Notes: generated by a model not told the origin, from the sequence alone. Positions 26,130-37,609 are shown, counted from the first letter of the stretch. The stretch: DNA of 64,000 nucleotides from Ustulina deusta (GCA_023159155.1 JAJNNX010000007.1:744001-808000); one strand, 5' to 3'. Numbers and translations: made by a program.

Positions 26130-26926
26130 ACCCCGATGACGAGAACTCCTCCTCGAGCTCGTCATCAGAGAGCTCCGAGTCGGCATATCTCGCGACGATT
26201 TACATCGCCAGCGACGACGCCGAGACCTGGCCCGCCACGTTCGACGCCTACGCGGACATCACCTCCGCGATAGCCGACGAGGAGTCCTACTGGGACTCGG
26301 TCTGGGGCGTGACCACCTCAACGACACCCAGCGTTATTGTCATCACGACCACGACAACACTGCCGCCGACAACGAGCACGACAACGGTGGTTGTGGAAGT
26401 GACGCCGACGGCGGACTGCGAGCTCTGGGACGCGGGCTTCGCGTACGAGATCGAGATCTACAACATCAACCACTGGTCGACGGACGGCGGGGCCGGCCTG
26501 AAGAAGCAGGAATACGGCTGCGGCGCCGTGACGGGCTGGGACTACGTCGACGAGACGGATACCGAATTCGCTCACGTCTGGTTCTACATAGACTTCTTCA
26601 TCAAGGCCGGGTGCATCGAGCGCGCCATCGCCTCGGCCGGCGGACCGAAGCTTTCGTGCGCCAAAGGTGGATTGGCCAAGAAGAAGCGCGATCTCGAAAT
26701 CGGAGGCGGCAGCGGTAGCGGCAGCGGCAGCGGGCACCTCGGCCGCCGCGCGCAGGCGCCCGCGCAGCCCGTGTACCATGCGGCGTCCGGGGCGGAGCTC
26801 GCGTCGCTGACTAGCGTTTACGGCACGCCGCCGGCGTCTGCCCCTACTTATACCCCGGAGGTGTGGACTAATACGACGCCTGTCGTCACGATGGCAGTCA
26901 TCACGACGACTTTGGTGACTTCGTGA
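22159..26926 (+). CDS. LysM-CBM18-GH18 chitinase (subgroup C, killer-toxin-like)
   Basis: Exons: 22159-23660, 23739-23740, 23812-24298, 24372-25372, 25448-25569, 25621-25945 and 26040-26926, giving 1441 aa. ATG 22159 (or 22174) gives a signal peptide; an upstream in-frame ATG at 22039 does not. The order is a Cys-bearing N-terminal region, LysM 1 (about 339-388), LysM 2 (about 403-455), a CBM18 chitin-binding module (about 469-512, NACCDIWGQCG), and GH18 from about 548 with the catalytic DGIDWDWE near 657-664 and MTYDLHGQWDY. A Thr/Pro/Ser/Gly-rich region follows, then the C-terminal Cys domain typical of these large chitinases (ELWDAGF... near 26420). The family hydrolyses chitin and resembles the alpha/beta subunit of yeast zymocin. 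Frame continuity across the CBM18 needs a 2-nt exon. The 25570 donor (GTGGCC) is weak. Confidence 0.9.
23739..23740 (+). other. 2-nt micro-exon (GG) in chitinase gene
   Basis: Intron 23661-23738 (GTGAGT...TTGTAG, CTGAC branch site) is followed by GG and then intron 23741-23811 (GTAAAG...ATGTAG, TACTGAC branch site). Including GG joins ...ATCTG + GG + GCCAATGC into the CBM18 signature IWGQCG. Removing one large intron 23661-23811 would shift the frame. Confidence 0.75.
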
Positions 26927-27379
26927 GACGCTTCCGACTCTTCCCATGGGATAAGAGACGAAAGAATATTAATTACTTTGGATAGAGACCAATTTGCGTC
27001 GGCTCGTAAGATATCATGAGTGTACCAACATTACATGTAGAAATCAATATAAAAACCGTGGTTCCTAGATGTGCCTCGATTTAGCTTGGATCCCGTGATT
27101 AGTTATGAGTTGTACCGAGTGGCAGTGACTACGTAAGTAGGCAATGTGACCTGGGGTTGCTTAGACGACCGACACCTTGTTGTTCTGGGTGGGAGTCGAG
27201 TGTTTAGGATGTATCATTTTCAGGTTACTTCAGTTATGGGCAAGCAACAAGAGCAAGAGCAGTTTGCTCTTTGAGTTCGCCTTAGTCGCTGACTCCCTTC
27301 ACGGTCATTGCCAGGAGGTCCATCTCTCGTAACGAGCAGATGTGCAAACACGGATCAAGAGCATCAATGATGCTTGATA
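26927..27379. other. Convergent 3' intergenic region
   Basis: About 450 bp between the stop codons of the chitinase (+) and the P450 (-). No gene or repeat was recognised. AATATAAA at about 27048 could serve as a polyadenylation signal. Confidence 0.4.
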
Positions 27380-29149
27380 TCACCTTTGACCGTTCCGCAC
27401 CAAGTATTCCTTTTCTCTGTCTACCGGCACAAATCTGACTTTTAACTCTGGCTTTTCGAAAAAGCCGTAATGTAGCAAAGCCCCGTCCACATCAAAGGAT
27501 TGATCGGCCAGTTTAGCTATGTCAAAAGTCCAGAGAATTTTAGCCAACCAGAGTTTCCCTTGCACCCATGCCATTTCTCGGCCAAGGCATATCCGTGGGC
27601 CGAGACTGAAGGGATATAGGCTTTTGAGATAGTCTTTAGCAAACGCGCTGTCGTATAAGGGGTGGCTAGCTGGAAGCCATCGTTGCGGCTGGAAGCGGAG
27701 AGGGTCGTGGAAATACTGAGGACTGCGGGCAAGCGCCCAAATGCAGCTCTGGACGTGAGTCTAGACGCAAGTATTGGTCAGCATAATAATGACGAGGGGA
27801 GATATGGCCAGGAAGACGTGATGCTCTCTCCTCTTACCCCTTTTGGGATGTGTTGTCCATCCACCATAGCACCTGAGCTAATACGAGGCAAACCAGTGTT
27901 ATTGCTGGGAAGCAACCGAAGAGTCTCCTCTATACAAGCATGAAGGTATTGGAGCGGTGCTAGCGCTTTCGGCGTAATAGCATCATAGTCTTCAAAGTGA
28001 CCCCTGATCTCTTCAACTAAAATCTTATAACATGCAGGCTCCTGAAGAAGAAGAACGATAGCGCTATAGAATAAATCACTCATGGGCCCCCAGCCAGCGA
28101 ACATTACCTGCAAAGCAACAGACCCGATATGCAGGAGCTCACGCTTGTCGGTAGGAGTCGGGCTGTCGGCGGGCAAGATATGGTCGAAATAATCCTGATG
28201 GTCGGTGCTGCCCCTTTGATCAATACGTTGAAGTACACTTTCACGAGTGGCAGCCTCCATTGCAGAGAACAGTTTTACTTTTGCCAGTGGCGCAAAAAGG
28301 TACTGGAAAGGTTTCAATAGTGGGAATCGCTTGAATACTTGTAGGACAGTGGCGAATTTATTGAAGCTTAACAAGACATCGAGGTGAACCGAATCTTTCA
28401 CTGGAAACAGAGCCGAATAAGTTTTCAGCAGATCGTCATCGGAGCGGGTTACGCACTGTCCTGCATTTGATTCATCTTCGCATTCCACACCAGGTCTGCG
28501 GATAAGTCCATTGCCAGCCAATTCGTCCATTTGACAAGGGGAACTCCGTCTCGACCGAGTTCCTTCATCCTGACAACAAAGTAGTCGATGTACCTATGGA
28601 CTAGGTGTTCCATGTTCCTTATGGATCGGCTACTGAACGCAGGAGACAGCTTCTTAGCCACTTCGCGATGGCGGTGAGGATCTTCTTCCCAGATTATTCC
28701 GCCGAGATCTTTACCGCGGTTTTGGAAATCTGTCTTGACAAAGGATTCAAGATTTTTGTGGTGCGGGGAGTAGATATCTACATAACGTAAGAAATGGGCC
28801 TGATGAGCTCTGTTTCTCCCACTCGCCTGTGAAAGCCTCCGGGGTGTAGAAGGCAAGCTCATTCGGAGCAATCCTCACAACAGGTCCATATTTGCGCAAA
28901 TCATCTTCAATGGCCCACGGATATCTCCCAGAAAGCCTAGGCATATCAATGAGAATAAGCCTGGGTGCGAGGTGAGAGATGCACGGGACCAAACGCCGAC
29001 GCGACTTACCAGTGGTAGGCGTACCAAAGGTTAGAAACAGCTGCAAGTCTTGGGCCGGGAAATCTTGAAAGAGGATGGAGATACAAGTGGAAGAGCGCTC
29101 GAGAGATTCCGTATGCAGCGACCTGATAAGGATAGGTAAGTAATTCCAT
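27380..29149 (-). CDS. Cytochrome P450 monooxygenase
   Basis: Exons: 29010-29149, 28827-28936, 28457-28777, 27838-28400 and 27380-27760, giving 504 aa. The introns are 73, 49, 56 and 77 bp. The 49-bp intron uses a GC-AG pair (GCGAGT donor), which is needed for the join [11 protein letters not shown]. The N terminus has a membrane helix followed by HPLSRFPGP. Conserved parts are GRYPWAIE, the K-helix ETLR (about 349-352), FQPQRW, and the heme loop [10 protein letters not shown] (about 429-438, Cys436). The I-helix reads FAGWGPMSD (about 291-299) instead of the usual AGxDT. Another possible start at 29249 would need an implausible ~22-nt intron, so 29149 is preferred. It resembles ER-bound P450s of fungal secondary metabolism, but no backbone synthase is nearby. 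The substrate is unknown. Confidence 0.88.
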
Positions 29150-30143
29150 GTCGTCTAAAACAGCATGAAAACATACATACAGCACTGAGAATGATGGCAG
29201 CTGCGCTGTGCTCGACCCAGAAGTTTGGTATGGGGATGTAAGACGGCATTTTCGAAGTGAGGAGTGCACGGTTCCTTCAAAAAAAAAAAAGTGTGTGTTG
29301 AGATCGAACGGCGCCGAGGGGAGAAAAGAGGAATCGAATTGTATCACCACTAGTTTGAGGTGAGCATTGACAGTGCTATGAGCACTAGGAAATACAGGTG
29401 TTTGCTTGGACAGGGGTTGAGCTGTGCTGGACCTCTTTCCTTTGCCATACAGATGGGATGTGGTGTTGGTGGCGCTCGAACAAAGAACATGTATGTAATA
29501 AGGCATCGGAATTCCGACGTGCCACATGAGTAGGGAGAATGGGTTATACAAGTGGCGAAGAGACCAAGCCGTAGGCAGCCGAGTCGCAAACGGTTACTGC
29601 CTGTGCATCCCAGCCTTGCTTTCTGCTGGGCGTAGCCTTGAATGAGATCATAGACCATAATGCCTTCGTTTTAACGAATGTAATGAGTGGAACAAAAGGC
29701 TTTCTTATCAGTAAAAAAAGTATGGCAAAAAAATTCTGGCACATTGCCAAGCATCCTGCTATATGCACCGTTGTGACAATAAAGATTTTATATGTGACCG
29801 GACTAATTATCTGCAGTATCCCAATCTACAATCCCTGAAAGTATAAATCTAACCCAGAACAAGTAATATCTCTTATATCTGCCAGCTATCAAGAAAGAGC
29901 GGACGGAACGGACTTAACTAAACTCCATTGCTGTTCCTAGCGCGAATGTCTTCATGACGTTACATGGGTGTGGAGGTTATCCTCTCATATCTGGCTATAT
30001 GTAGGTTGAGAAGTAGCTATCGAGACATCGAGCAATCCCAGTTTCTCGGCTCATGGCAATACGCACCTCGCCGTAGTTCAGACTCCATCGGCGAACCAGC
30101 TCTCTACCAGGTACTCTACTCTCCTGCCCACGTCTCACACGCC
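29150..30143. other. Divergent intergenic region (P450 / aldo-keto reductase)
   Basis: About 1 kb between two start codons pointing away from each other. It contains a 12-nt poly-A run near 29280 and a moderately AT-rich part at 29690-29880. No gene was recognised. The reductase frame stays open upstream to 29964, but that extension lacks family similarity. Confidence 0.4.
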
Positions 30144-31373
30144 ATGCCACGTTTCGACCCGCCTCCGAAGTCGATGCTCATGCGCCACCGGCAGCTGGCT
30201 CCGAATGCATCCGTCCGTGTCTCTCCGCTCTGCCTGGGCTGCATGACCTTTGGAGACAAGCAGCAAGAACGGTATGGCGAGATCTCCAAGGGGCAGTGCA
30301 TGCAGATTCTCGACACCTTCTATGCCAACGGGGGGACATTCCTCGACACCGCCAACGCGTATCAGAACGGCCAGTCGGAACAGTGGGTGGGCGAATGGAT
30401 GGCGGCCAGGGGCAATCGAGATCAAATGGTCGTGGCCACCAAGTTTTCGTCGCCGTACCGCAAAGCGCACCCGGACGAGATACAGACCAACACGACGGGG
30501 AACAGCGCGAAAAACTTACGACTGTCCCTTGAGAATTCACTGCGGAGCTTGCAAACCACCTACATCGACATACTCTATGTGCACTATTACGACTACACGA
30601 CTACCGTCGAGGAGCTGATGCACAGCCTCAACGATCTGGTGGTGGCCGGCAAGGTCCTCTACCTGGGCATCAGCGATTGTCCCGCCTGGTTCGTCACCTC
30701 GGCCAACCGCTATGCTCGTGATCATGGACTCCGGCCGTTTGTCATCTACCAGGGCATGTGGAATGCCGCCATGCGCGACTTCGAACGCGACATCATCCCC
30801 ATGTGCAAGTTCGAGGGGATGGCTCTAGCACCATATGGTGTCCTGAACCAAGGCCGGTTTCAAACGCGTAAAGGGTTCGAGGAGCGTGACAAAGCGGAGC
30901 GCGAGAAGACCAGTAAGGGACGCAACTTCATTCCGACCTCGTCCAGGGACAAGCAAGTTTCGGCCGTCCTGGAAGATTTGGCCAACGAGAAGGGCTGCCA
31001 GTTGATCCAAGTTGCACTTGCCTACTGCCTGCAGAAGACGCCTTACGTGTTCCCTATTGTTGGTGGTCGAAAGGTCGAACATATCCAGGGCAGCATCGAC
31101 GGATTGTCGATCGAGCTGACCGAGGACGAGGTCGCTCAGATCGATAAAGCGTACCCCTTCGATCACGGCTTCCCCCACACGTTCCTGAGTGGCACGATGT
31201 TCAAGGGATCAGATCATCAGGCACAGAAACAGGTTCAGGGGCCCGGTGATGTCGCCTTAACACAAGCTGGTGGGAATTTCGATTGGGTACTGCAACCACG
31301 GGCACTTCGTCCCAGTGATAGCTTAGTTGAAAGGGAGGGGCCGGCCCTCAAGTGGACTGAGCATAAAGAATAA
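30144..31373 (+). CDS. Aldo-keto reductase (aryl-alcohol dehydrogenase / norsolorinic acid reductase-like)
   Basis: A single exon of 409 aa, starting at ATG 30144. The NADPH-dependent AKR tetrad is visible: Asp68 and Tyr73 (FLDTANAY), Lys100 (VATK) and His147 (YVHYYD). Other conserved parts are LCLGCMTFG near the N terminus, LGISDCPAW, and PIVGGRKVEH in the cofactor-binding C-terminal part. The length fits the AKR9 group of fungal aryl-alcohol dehydrogenases, which includes norsolorinic acid reductases. These reduce aldehydes or ketones in the cytosol. It is divergent from the P450 gene, so a shared oxidation/reduction pathway is possible but unproven. No polyketide synthase is present. The long upstream frame (from 29964) is probably untranslated. 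Confidence 0.9.
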   Translation: MPRFDPPPKSMLMRHRQLAPNASVRVSPLCLGCMTFGDKQQERYGEISKGQCMQILDTFYANGGTFLDTANAYQNGQSEQWVGEWMAARGNRDQMVVATKFSSPYRKAHPDEIQTNTTGNSAKNLRLSLENSLRSLQTTYIDILYVHYYDYTTTVEELMHSLNDLVVAGKVLYLGISDCPAWFVTSANRYARDHGLRPFVIYQGMWNAAMRDFERDIIPMCKFEGMALAPYGVLNQGRFQTRKGFEERDKAEREKTSKGRNFIPTSSRDKQVSAVLEDLANEKGCQLIQVALAYCLQKTPYVFPIVGGRKVEHIQGSIDGLSIELTEDEVAQIDKAYPFDHGFPHTFLSGTMFKGSDHQAQKQVQGPGDVALTQAGGNFDWVLQPRALRPSDSLVEREGPALKWTEHKE

Positions 31374-32096
31374 AGCACGCGGGCCCCGATGGAAGCTACG
31401 AGCTATGCAGGAATGCCTGATATTGATAGCCAAATTGAATGAGTCGATGCATGCTGCTACATGCAATTTACCGTAAGATCTTCTGCAATAGACCTAGCTA
31501 TACTTTTTATAGTAGATACCCATTAATCAAAATAGTGTGTTTTTTTTATTTCTAACTTTACTAGATGTACGGTGGGCCTGTGCTAGGTAGCCAACGTTAT
31601 CCATATTATGTTAGAAATGCTAAGTCTCGCGTATTGTTGCAGATTCATTGCTGAGAATATAAGACTTCGTAGATGAGTAGTATTTGACGTGAATGCTACA
31701 TGGACTGTCTCGCATGCTACTAAGAGTCGTAGTTTGTAGTGCCTCTCACCCACCGCTTTCGAGGAGCTACGTATGTCTATCCTCCATCACGGCGAACTAC
31801 AACATGGCTGTTCTATGTACGAAATCTCTCGGCTACCGACAGCATCTGGGATATATTGGTCAGCGATAGTTGGCTCCTAGGACCGTGAATTACATTTTGA
31901 TGTATGTATTCTTCAAACATAGCGTCTTGCAACAATGGGGATAGATGCAAGCTTCATCTTCAGCATGTCATGTAATGCGTGCCTTCATACTCATATAAAA
32001 GCGACAGATGTTGACTGATGCGGCTTGCAAATTGCTTTAGGATCCAGTCGATAGATTTTGCAATCGCAATTGTGGTAATAATCACGCCTGCCGGCA
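31374..32096. other. Convergent 3' intergenic region
   Basis: About 720 bp between the aldo-keto reductase stop and the stop codon of the minus-strand DUF3176 gene. No gene or repeat was recognised. Confidence 0.4.
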
Positions 32097-34091
32097 CTAG
32101 ACGCTATGAAATGCCCATCCTAATTCATCCTCTCTCAGATAAACCTCTTGTTCTCCCACTGATTTGCTCAGCTCCCTGGCAGAGTTGTATGATCCCCTTG
32201 CCCGTACTTTCACGGCATGGTTGACGTCAGACATCAGAAGAGCAACCGTCCCATTCCCCCATGGCTTCTCGCCAGTTTTTAGGCATCTTGCGGTGTTACT
32301 AGCGAATAGCGCCAGGCTTAATATGAATACTGAAATAGGGTAGGCGACCCACGGCCAGTATATTTGGATAATTACCTCATGAATCCAGACATTCCCGGCA
32401 TATACATCGTCTCTATGCCTGGGCTGATTTTGTAAACATATTGCGTTTGTCAAACTTTTGGCAATCCTGTTCGCCCACCCTGACCGATCATCCATGGTAT
32501 AGCGCCATCTCTGGAAAAATACGGGGTCGCTGAGGGAAACTCGTGGCTCATCATCGTTTTCGTGTGAATACTCAATGGTGAGCTGCCGGGCTGGATTGGA
32601 GGTTGTTATTTCATTTATGGAAGCAAGAGAGTATGAACCTCCGGTTCCATAAAACGGCAAAGGCCCGACTGAAAATTTGTGCTGTTGCATGTTGAATCCA
32701 GAGACATCAGAGAATGTGGCTTCCCTGAGGAATGTCCTTTTTGGTTGCTGGTTGTTTGACATTAGGATGTCCTTGGTAGCAATACTTGCGTATGATAGAT
32801 TTCCTTCAAATAGTGTCATTTGCTCCGATCTCCCGAATGCTACACTAATATTGAAGGCTTGCATACAAGGCCAAAAGGAGCACTTTGTCACGACCGGGTC
32901 TCCAACTGCATTCGTAGCACCGTTCAGTGGGAAATCGATGACGCCAAATGTCCCAAGGAGAATTCGTTTGTTTTCATACCATTCATCGTTATTGCCAAAG
33001 ATGGGCCAAGCGTTAGTTAGGGACCCAGAATTAGCAAAGTTAAAGATAACCGAGATGGGCACATCGTATCGTTGCTTCCCACTTGGAGGCCCCGGGAACA
33101 GATCGGAGCCCCGATAGTCACCCAAGGAGGCGTTTGGGCGTAGTCCATTGATAATTATCGGGCTGGGATAAGAGCCTGTAACCGTGTAGTTGCAGAAGAA
33201 TCCCAGGCAAGACATCCATGTCTGTGGCATCTTGTTCGTGATATCGACACATTCGCCGCAAACGCCTACTAAGGGTATAAGGCCATCCCATGTACAATTT
33301 GCACTCGGGCAGTCGACAGGTAAATCTGCGACGACAGAAGTGTATATCCCACTGTTGAATGCCGCTAACCATATTTCACTGGTTATTGGAGCGCTGTTAT
33401 TTATTGCCCATGGTACATGAGCCTTTTGTGTGGTATCATTGACGGTCCGGTCCTCAATGTTAATCAGCTGCTGGGAAAATATGACCACTGCCGAAATTAA
33501 TATTGTCAAGAAAGCGCCATAGTTGATGAAGTGTGGATGAAGTGGGCGCTTTAATAACCAGACCAGGCTTCCCCACGGACCTCGCGATGCGTCGTCGATC
33601 AACTCGAGATCTTTCAAGGCTCTCCCTCTCTTATTTCTTGGCAAGAACCACGCCCATTTAGCCTGGCTGATCGAATCGGTAACAAGGACCATTATTGCTC
33701 CCTTGAAAAGCACCGTCAGCGCAGCCGCAGTACCATTGATAGATATAAATTGCCAAGGCCAGCTTGACAAAGGACAGCCGGAAAAAGCAGCGGCTACGGC
33801 AATTAACGTTGTAAGGCTAGCTGCGGATAAAAGAAAGGCTAGAAACTGGTATCTCCAAACACTGATTGCAAATCGCCATGGATGCTTATGGCTCGTGTCA
33901 GGTGTGTTGCTAGTAATCCTGTCCCTCAAGCCACTGTTTTGGACCCCATTGAAACGCAGGTGTTCAAGGCTGCCATTCAGAATCTCGAGAAATACGGGTT
34001 GTGTTTTATGCACTGTTGAAGTCGCGCGGAATCTGGAAAAGAAGTTGAAGTTCATTGTATCGATAGGCGAGATATGTAGAGAGATGTTCAT
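32097..34091 (-). CDS. DUF3176-family multi-pass membrane protein
   Basis: Intronless, 664 aa. Hydrophobic helices lie at about 80-103, 115-138 and 190-207, with another near the C terminus (WPWVAYPISVFILSLALF). A large extracytoplasmic region between helices 3 and 4 carries paired Cys residues (CPSANCTW, CGECV) and many N-glycosylation sites. The cytosolic segment ELIDDASRGPWGS (about 163-175) is the hallmark of the fungal DUF3176 family. The first ATG at 34091 is used; Met13 (34055) is an alternative. The function of this family is unknown, and its location is probably the plasma membrane. It lies convergent to the aldo-keto reductase and next to a gene-poor stretch. Confidence 0.85.
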   Translation of the reverse strand: MNISLHISPIDTMNFNFFSRFRATSTVHKTQPVFLEILNGSLEHLRFNGVQNSGLRDRITSNTPDTSHKHPWRFAISVWRYQFLAFLLSAASLTTLIAVAAAFSGCPLSSWPWQFISINGTAAALTVLFKGAIMVLVTDSISQAKWAWFLPRNKRGRALKDLELIDDASRGPWGSLVWLLKRPLHPHFINYGAFLTILISAVVIFSQQLINIEDRTVNDTTQKAHVPWAINNSAPITSEIWLAAFNSGIYTSVVADLPVDCPSANCTWDGLIPLVGVCGECVDITNKMPQTWMSCLGFFCNYTVTGSYPSPIIINGLRPNASLGDYRGSDLFPGPPSGKQRYDVPISVIFNFANSGSLTNAWPIFGNNDEWYENKRILLGTFGVIDFPLNGATNAVGDPVVTKCSFWPCMQAFNISVAFGRSEQMTLFEGNLSYASIATKDILMSNNQQPKRTFLREATFSDVSGFNMQQHKFSVGPLPFYGTGGSYSLASINEITTSNPARQLTIEYSHENDDEPRVSLSDPVFFQRWRYTMDDRSGWANRIAKSLTNAICLQNQPRHRDDVYAGNVWIHEVIIQIYWPWVAYPISVFILSLALFASNTARCLKTGEKPWGNGTVALLMSDVNHAVKVRARGSYNSARELSKSVGEQEVYLREDELGWAFHSV

Positions 34092-37000
34092 CGACTAGTT
34101 GTTTGATCGCATGTGTAGCAGCCACAACTACAAGTGACCCAGCTCACAGGGGGCTCACTCAAAGGTTGCTTAAAGTGATCAGTTCCCTCATTGTCACTGG
34201 GACTGCTGAGCGTCCAGCAATGGGAATCATTAGGTAGTTAATATAACTTATCTAAGATGCCAAGCTATAAAATTAATAAATATAGAAGCGCTACGAAAGC
34301 ACCAATGATACACACTAATAAGGCTCTTGTTGCAATGCTACGTGTCCTCTGCTGACGTATTGTAGGGGTGGCGCTGTTTGACGGGTTTACAGTTATGCCT
34401 CTCATGTCTGCTAATAATAGATTTTCAGGTCGGCCGTGGGGCGGTAACGCACCAGTTCACACAACATTCTGCGGCCGCCGGTTTACGGTTATCTCTGTAT
34501 CAAGAGTTGCAAAGTCAGCTTACCGTAGATGTATCCTTCTGAGCCGCTTTTTGGACATGCTTACTAGATACGCTAGCTCTTGCACCTCGATAGGTATAGG
34601 AAGCTCAAAGATTTGACCTAATCAGGATTGTGAATAAATGAAAAAGCAGTAATAAGGTCTACACGTACTCCACTATCCTGTTTTTTTTTAAGACAGCCTC
34701 GGGAGAGAAAGAGGGACCAACCATTGCATAGAGTTTGGACTGTCTTTTTTTCTACAAGCCTCTATCTATTGCCTCCGTTTTTAGCGAAGGAAGAATGACT
34801 AAATGAAACTAAACGCCGAAATTTTCTATATATATTTTAAAACGCCCAAATAGGAAATAACAAGGCCTTAATTAGGATTAGTTTATTTTAGCATTTTTTA
34901 TTAACAACCTCGCAGCCCAATATACCTAGGTTATTTAAACTAGCAACTATATAAACCTGCGATCGGCCGCTATTCCTTTGTTTTTAACAAAGAAAAAATA
35001 ACTACCTCTGTATAGTTTGAAAATTTCTAATGTGTCATGCCAGGAAGGCTGTACTACTGGTGTAAGCAGGAGGCCTACTCGGAAGTTGTATATAAGACGT
35101 ATGGGAGCCCGGATATCCCACCTTGGGGTATTGCAGACCTTTTGTTAGGCTATTAGCTCAACAGTATACGGGCTAGCTGTTGTGAGAAAATGATAAGGAC
35201 CTAATTAGGATTAGTTTATCTCACGGAGGTGTAGAGTTGCGATCAATCGAAGGAAGGGGACCAGTGCACATTTCAGGTGTAATTACTACAGGTGTATTCA
35301 GATGATCTAAGGTCTAAGTTCTAGTTACAACACAGGAAATAAAACAGGCTATTTATATATAGGATCTCTCGAAGTATTATTGATCCGCTCTCATGGATCC
35401 CCTGGATCCAGCTCTCTATGATGGTTACCTTAGCATTCTTAGCATAAAGTCTTAGCATATGGACCGGCTGCCATACAGACATAGCTGCATAAATCTAGCC
35501 GTACAGACTTAGCTATATGGACTTTCAACTAGCAGCAGTTAGCTAAGTTTATATAGCTAGGTCTATACAGCTAAGCACTCTTCAACATTTGTATGCAAAA
35601 TAACAAGCTAGAGGTTGTATCCGTTGACATAGATATTATAGGCTGAAAGGATAGACTAGAGGAAGAGCGGTGATTGACGTAAACTTCATAAACCAAACTT
35701 CACATATAAATTTTGAAAAAAAAAAGCAATTAAACTCCAAGAAGCCAGGCAAAGAATTCGCCACCCGTTGTGCTATATCAATCGTTCAACTGCATCTTCC
35801 AGTCGTCACTGGAGTCGCCATGTTGGCGGAGACAAGCGTTTCCGGGGGGGTAGAGACTTCCGTGGTCATGGGATATCACGTTCACGAGGAGACCGAAGAG
35901 CATAGTCTCTAGACTAGATCGATAATCCATACTGAAATTAGTTGACTTCAGGACCTGGCACTTCGAGCGACCACAATAAATTCTCTAATCTTCATGTTAT
36001 TTAAGACTTGCAAATACTGCTGTGTCTTGTTACCTTTTACCTCGGCTTATGATGGAGAGGATACGCAAGTCATCCCCCCTCGATAACTCGATCCGAACCC
36101 CCCGGGCTTTCCCGTTGACATGAAATAGCTCTGAGAGATACGGTGCGAAGACACACACATGACAGCATAGAAAATGTTAAAAAGGGGTTGGGTCACTGAC
36201 AAGTCTTTCATATCTGAATCTACCACGGAGAACATGCAACGCTATCTATACCATCACACTGGCAAAAGTAGAGCGTTATCCGGTCGGGCAGTTGATTACC
36301 CGCAGCTGCGTATATGTGCCCGCCGCAGAGAGCGTGGCAGTGTCGTCTCACTTGGGGCGACATATCCATCTCAGTACGCGCTTCTCGGACCCACGATAAA
36401 CCAAGAGAGTCATAGGTCATGTCAGAGCATTTCACTGAGTCGATCACACGACCGAGAGTAAGGTTGGCCCCATAAAGAGATCTAGACTACGATCTCAGCC
36501 GTTCTCTTTTCGTGTCCTGTGATGGCCTTCTCTAGAACACAGAAGGTTTCTCGTGTATCGCCGTGGAGACTACGTATTGGAAAATGCCAGTAATTCTTGC
36601 GCAATATCACATGTTCCCGATACATCTGGCCTCTTTGGTCCTCTAACAGGATCCCCTCCCCACGCCCCCTCTCTCTTGAACTTCTAATTTGGGGACGACC
36701 GGGCGAAAAGGAGATGATCCCTGACAGCAGCGGCTTCACAACAAGCCCTGATGGTATCGTCCACGTCACGAGCTAGGAAATAGAAGCCGGCCATGAAGAA
36801 GGCAGAGACTCCAGGCACGTGTCAAAGGCCCTACCAAGGACCGGAGAGAAGGTTTGCGGCGCGGACCGCATCGAGCTTGACGGTCGGGAAACAAATCGTA
36901 ATTAACGTGAATGAGCTAACGGGGGAATGGAACCCAACTCACGAGATAAGGTCCCTCAATAACGCAATTGGGCAGTTCGAAGGTGAGACCAAAGGGCGCC

Positions 37001-37609
37001 GCCAGATTGTGTATTACTGGACTGGGGCGCAGCGACGGAAAATGTGCAAGATGTAAAGTTTGACATATGATCCTGTAGGTACTTAACCATGCACATCTAC
37101 CCATCTACCTACGGCATTCGATGAAAACTAGGTAGGAAAAGGAGGTCACAGCGACATAAATCACAAGACAGTCGCCGTCCTGTATATCTAGCTCTCGGAA
37201 ATCCAATAATAGCGCGAATCATAAATAGACAGATATGCTTCGTCTCTGTCGGGATGGGTAGAACGGAGTATGTCGTTCGTATACCTTCTTTGTGTGAAGA
37301 GCCCAGAACTACACAGTAGCAACCTCTGCTACAACATTGCCACGTGATAGTACCCTAGACTTGTGTGATTGTTGTATATCATTCATTCCAGTTTTCCCTT
37401 ACGCTTTGCTTTCCCTGTTGTCTAACAGATGTACATACTGGTTGGTTGAAACGAAGAAAAGACAATTCAATCAGCAACGTTTGTTTCTTCAATTAATTAA
37501 TACCCCATCTTTACCACGAACCTAGTGGTGCAGATCAGCAACACCCAGGCTCTAGGTAATCCAGAACATAACTAGAAGCCGTGGAACATTCCCGTTCGAC
37601 CGACGAAGC
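34092..37609. other. Gene-poor, moderately AT-rich stretch with short repeats
   Basis: 3.5 kb without a convincing gene. Parts of 34600-35700 are AT-enriched, suggesting mild RIP or old repeats. Two direct copies of a ~25-bp sequence (core CTAATTAGGATTAGTTTAT) occur at 34862-34886 and 35195-35219. Segments near 34769 and 34972 also resemble each other. Around 35470-35575 CAGACTTAGCTATATGGAC-like words recur. Frames at 35670-35912, 36174-36461 and 36793-37056 have no recognisable domain, so I do not call them genes. Confidence 0.5.
34862..35219. repeat. Short direct repeats flanking a ~310-bp segment
   Basis: The 25-bp sequence at 34862-34886 (AAGGCCTTAATTAGGATTAG...) recurs at 35195-35219 with two differences, and weaker similarity extends about 10 bp to the left. 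It could be the remains of a very small LTR-like or MITE insertion. The evidence is only this repeat. Confidence 0.35.

Noticed and set aside
29031..29249. Upstream P450 start with extra N-terminal exon
   Set aside because: It would require an intron of about 22-26 nt, too short for normal splicing; ATG 29149 gives a normal membrane anchor.
27380..31373. Secondary-metabolite cluster (P450 + aldo-keto reductase)
   Set aside because: No polyketide synthase, peptide synthetase, terpene cyclase or cluster regulator in the window; two tailoring-type enzymes alone are not enough.
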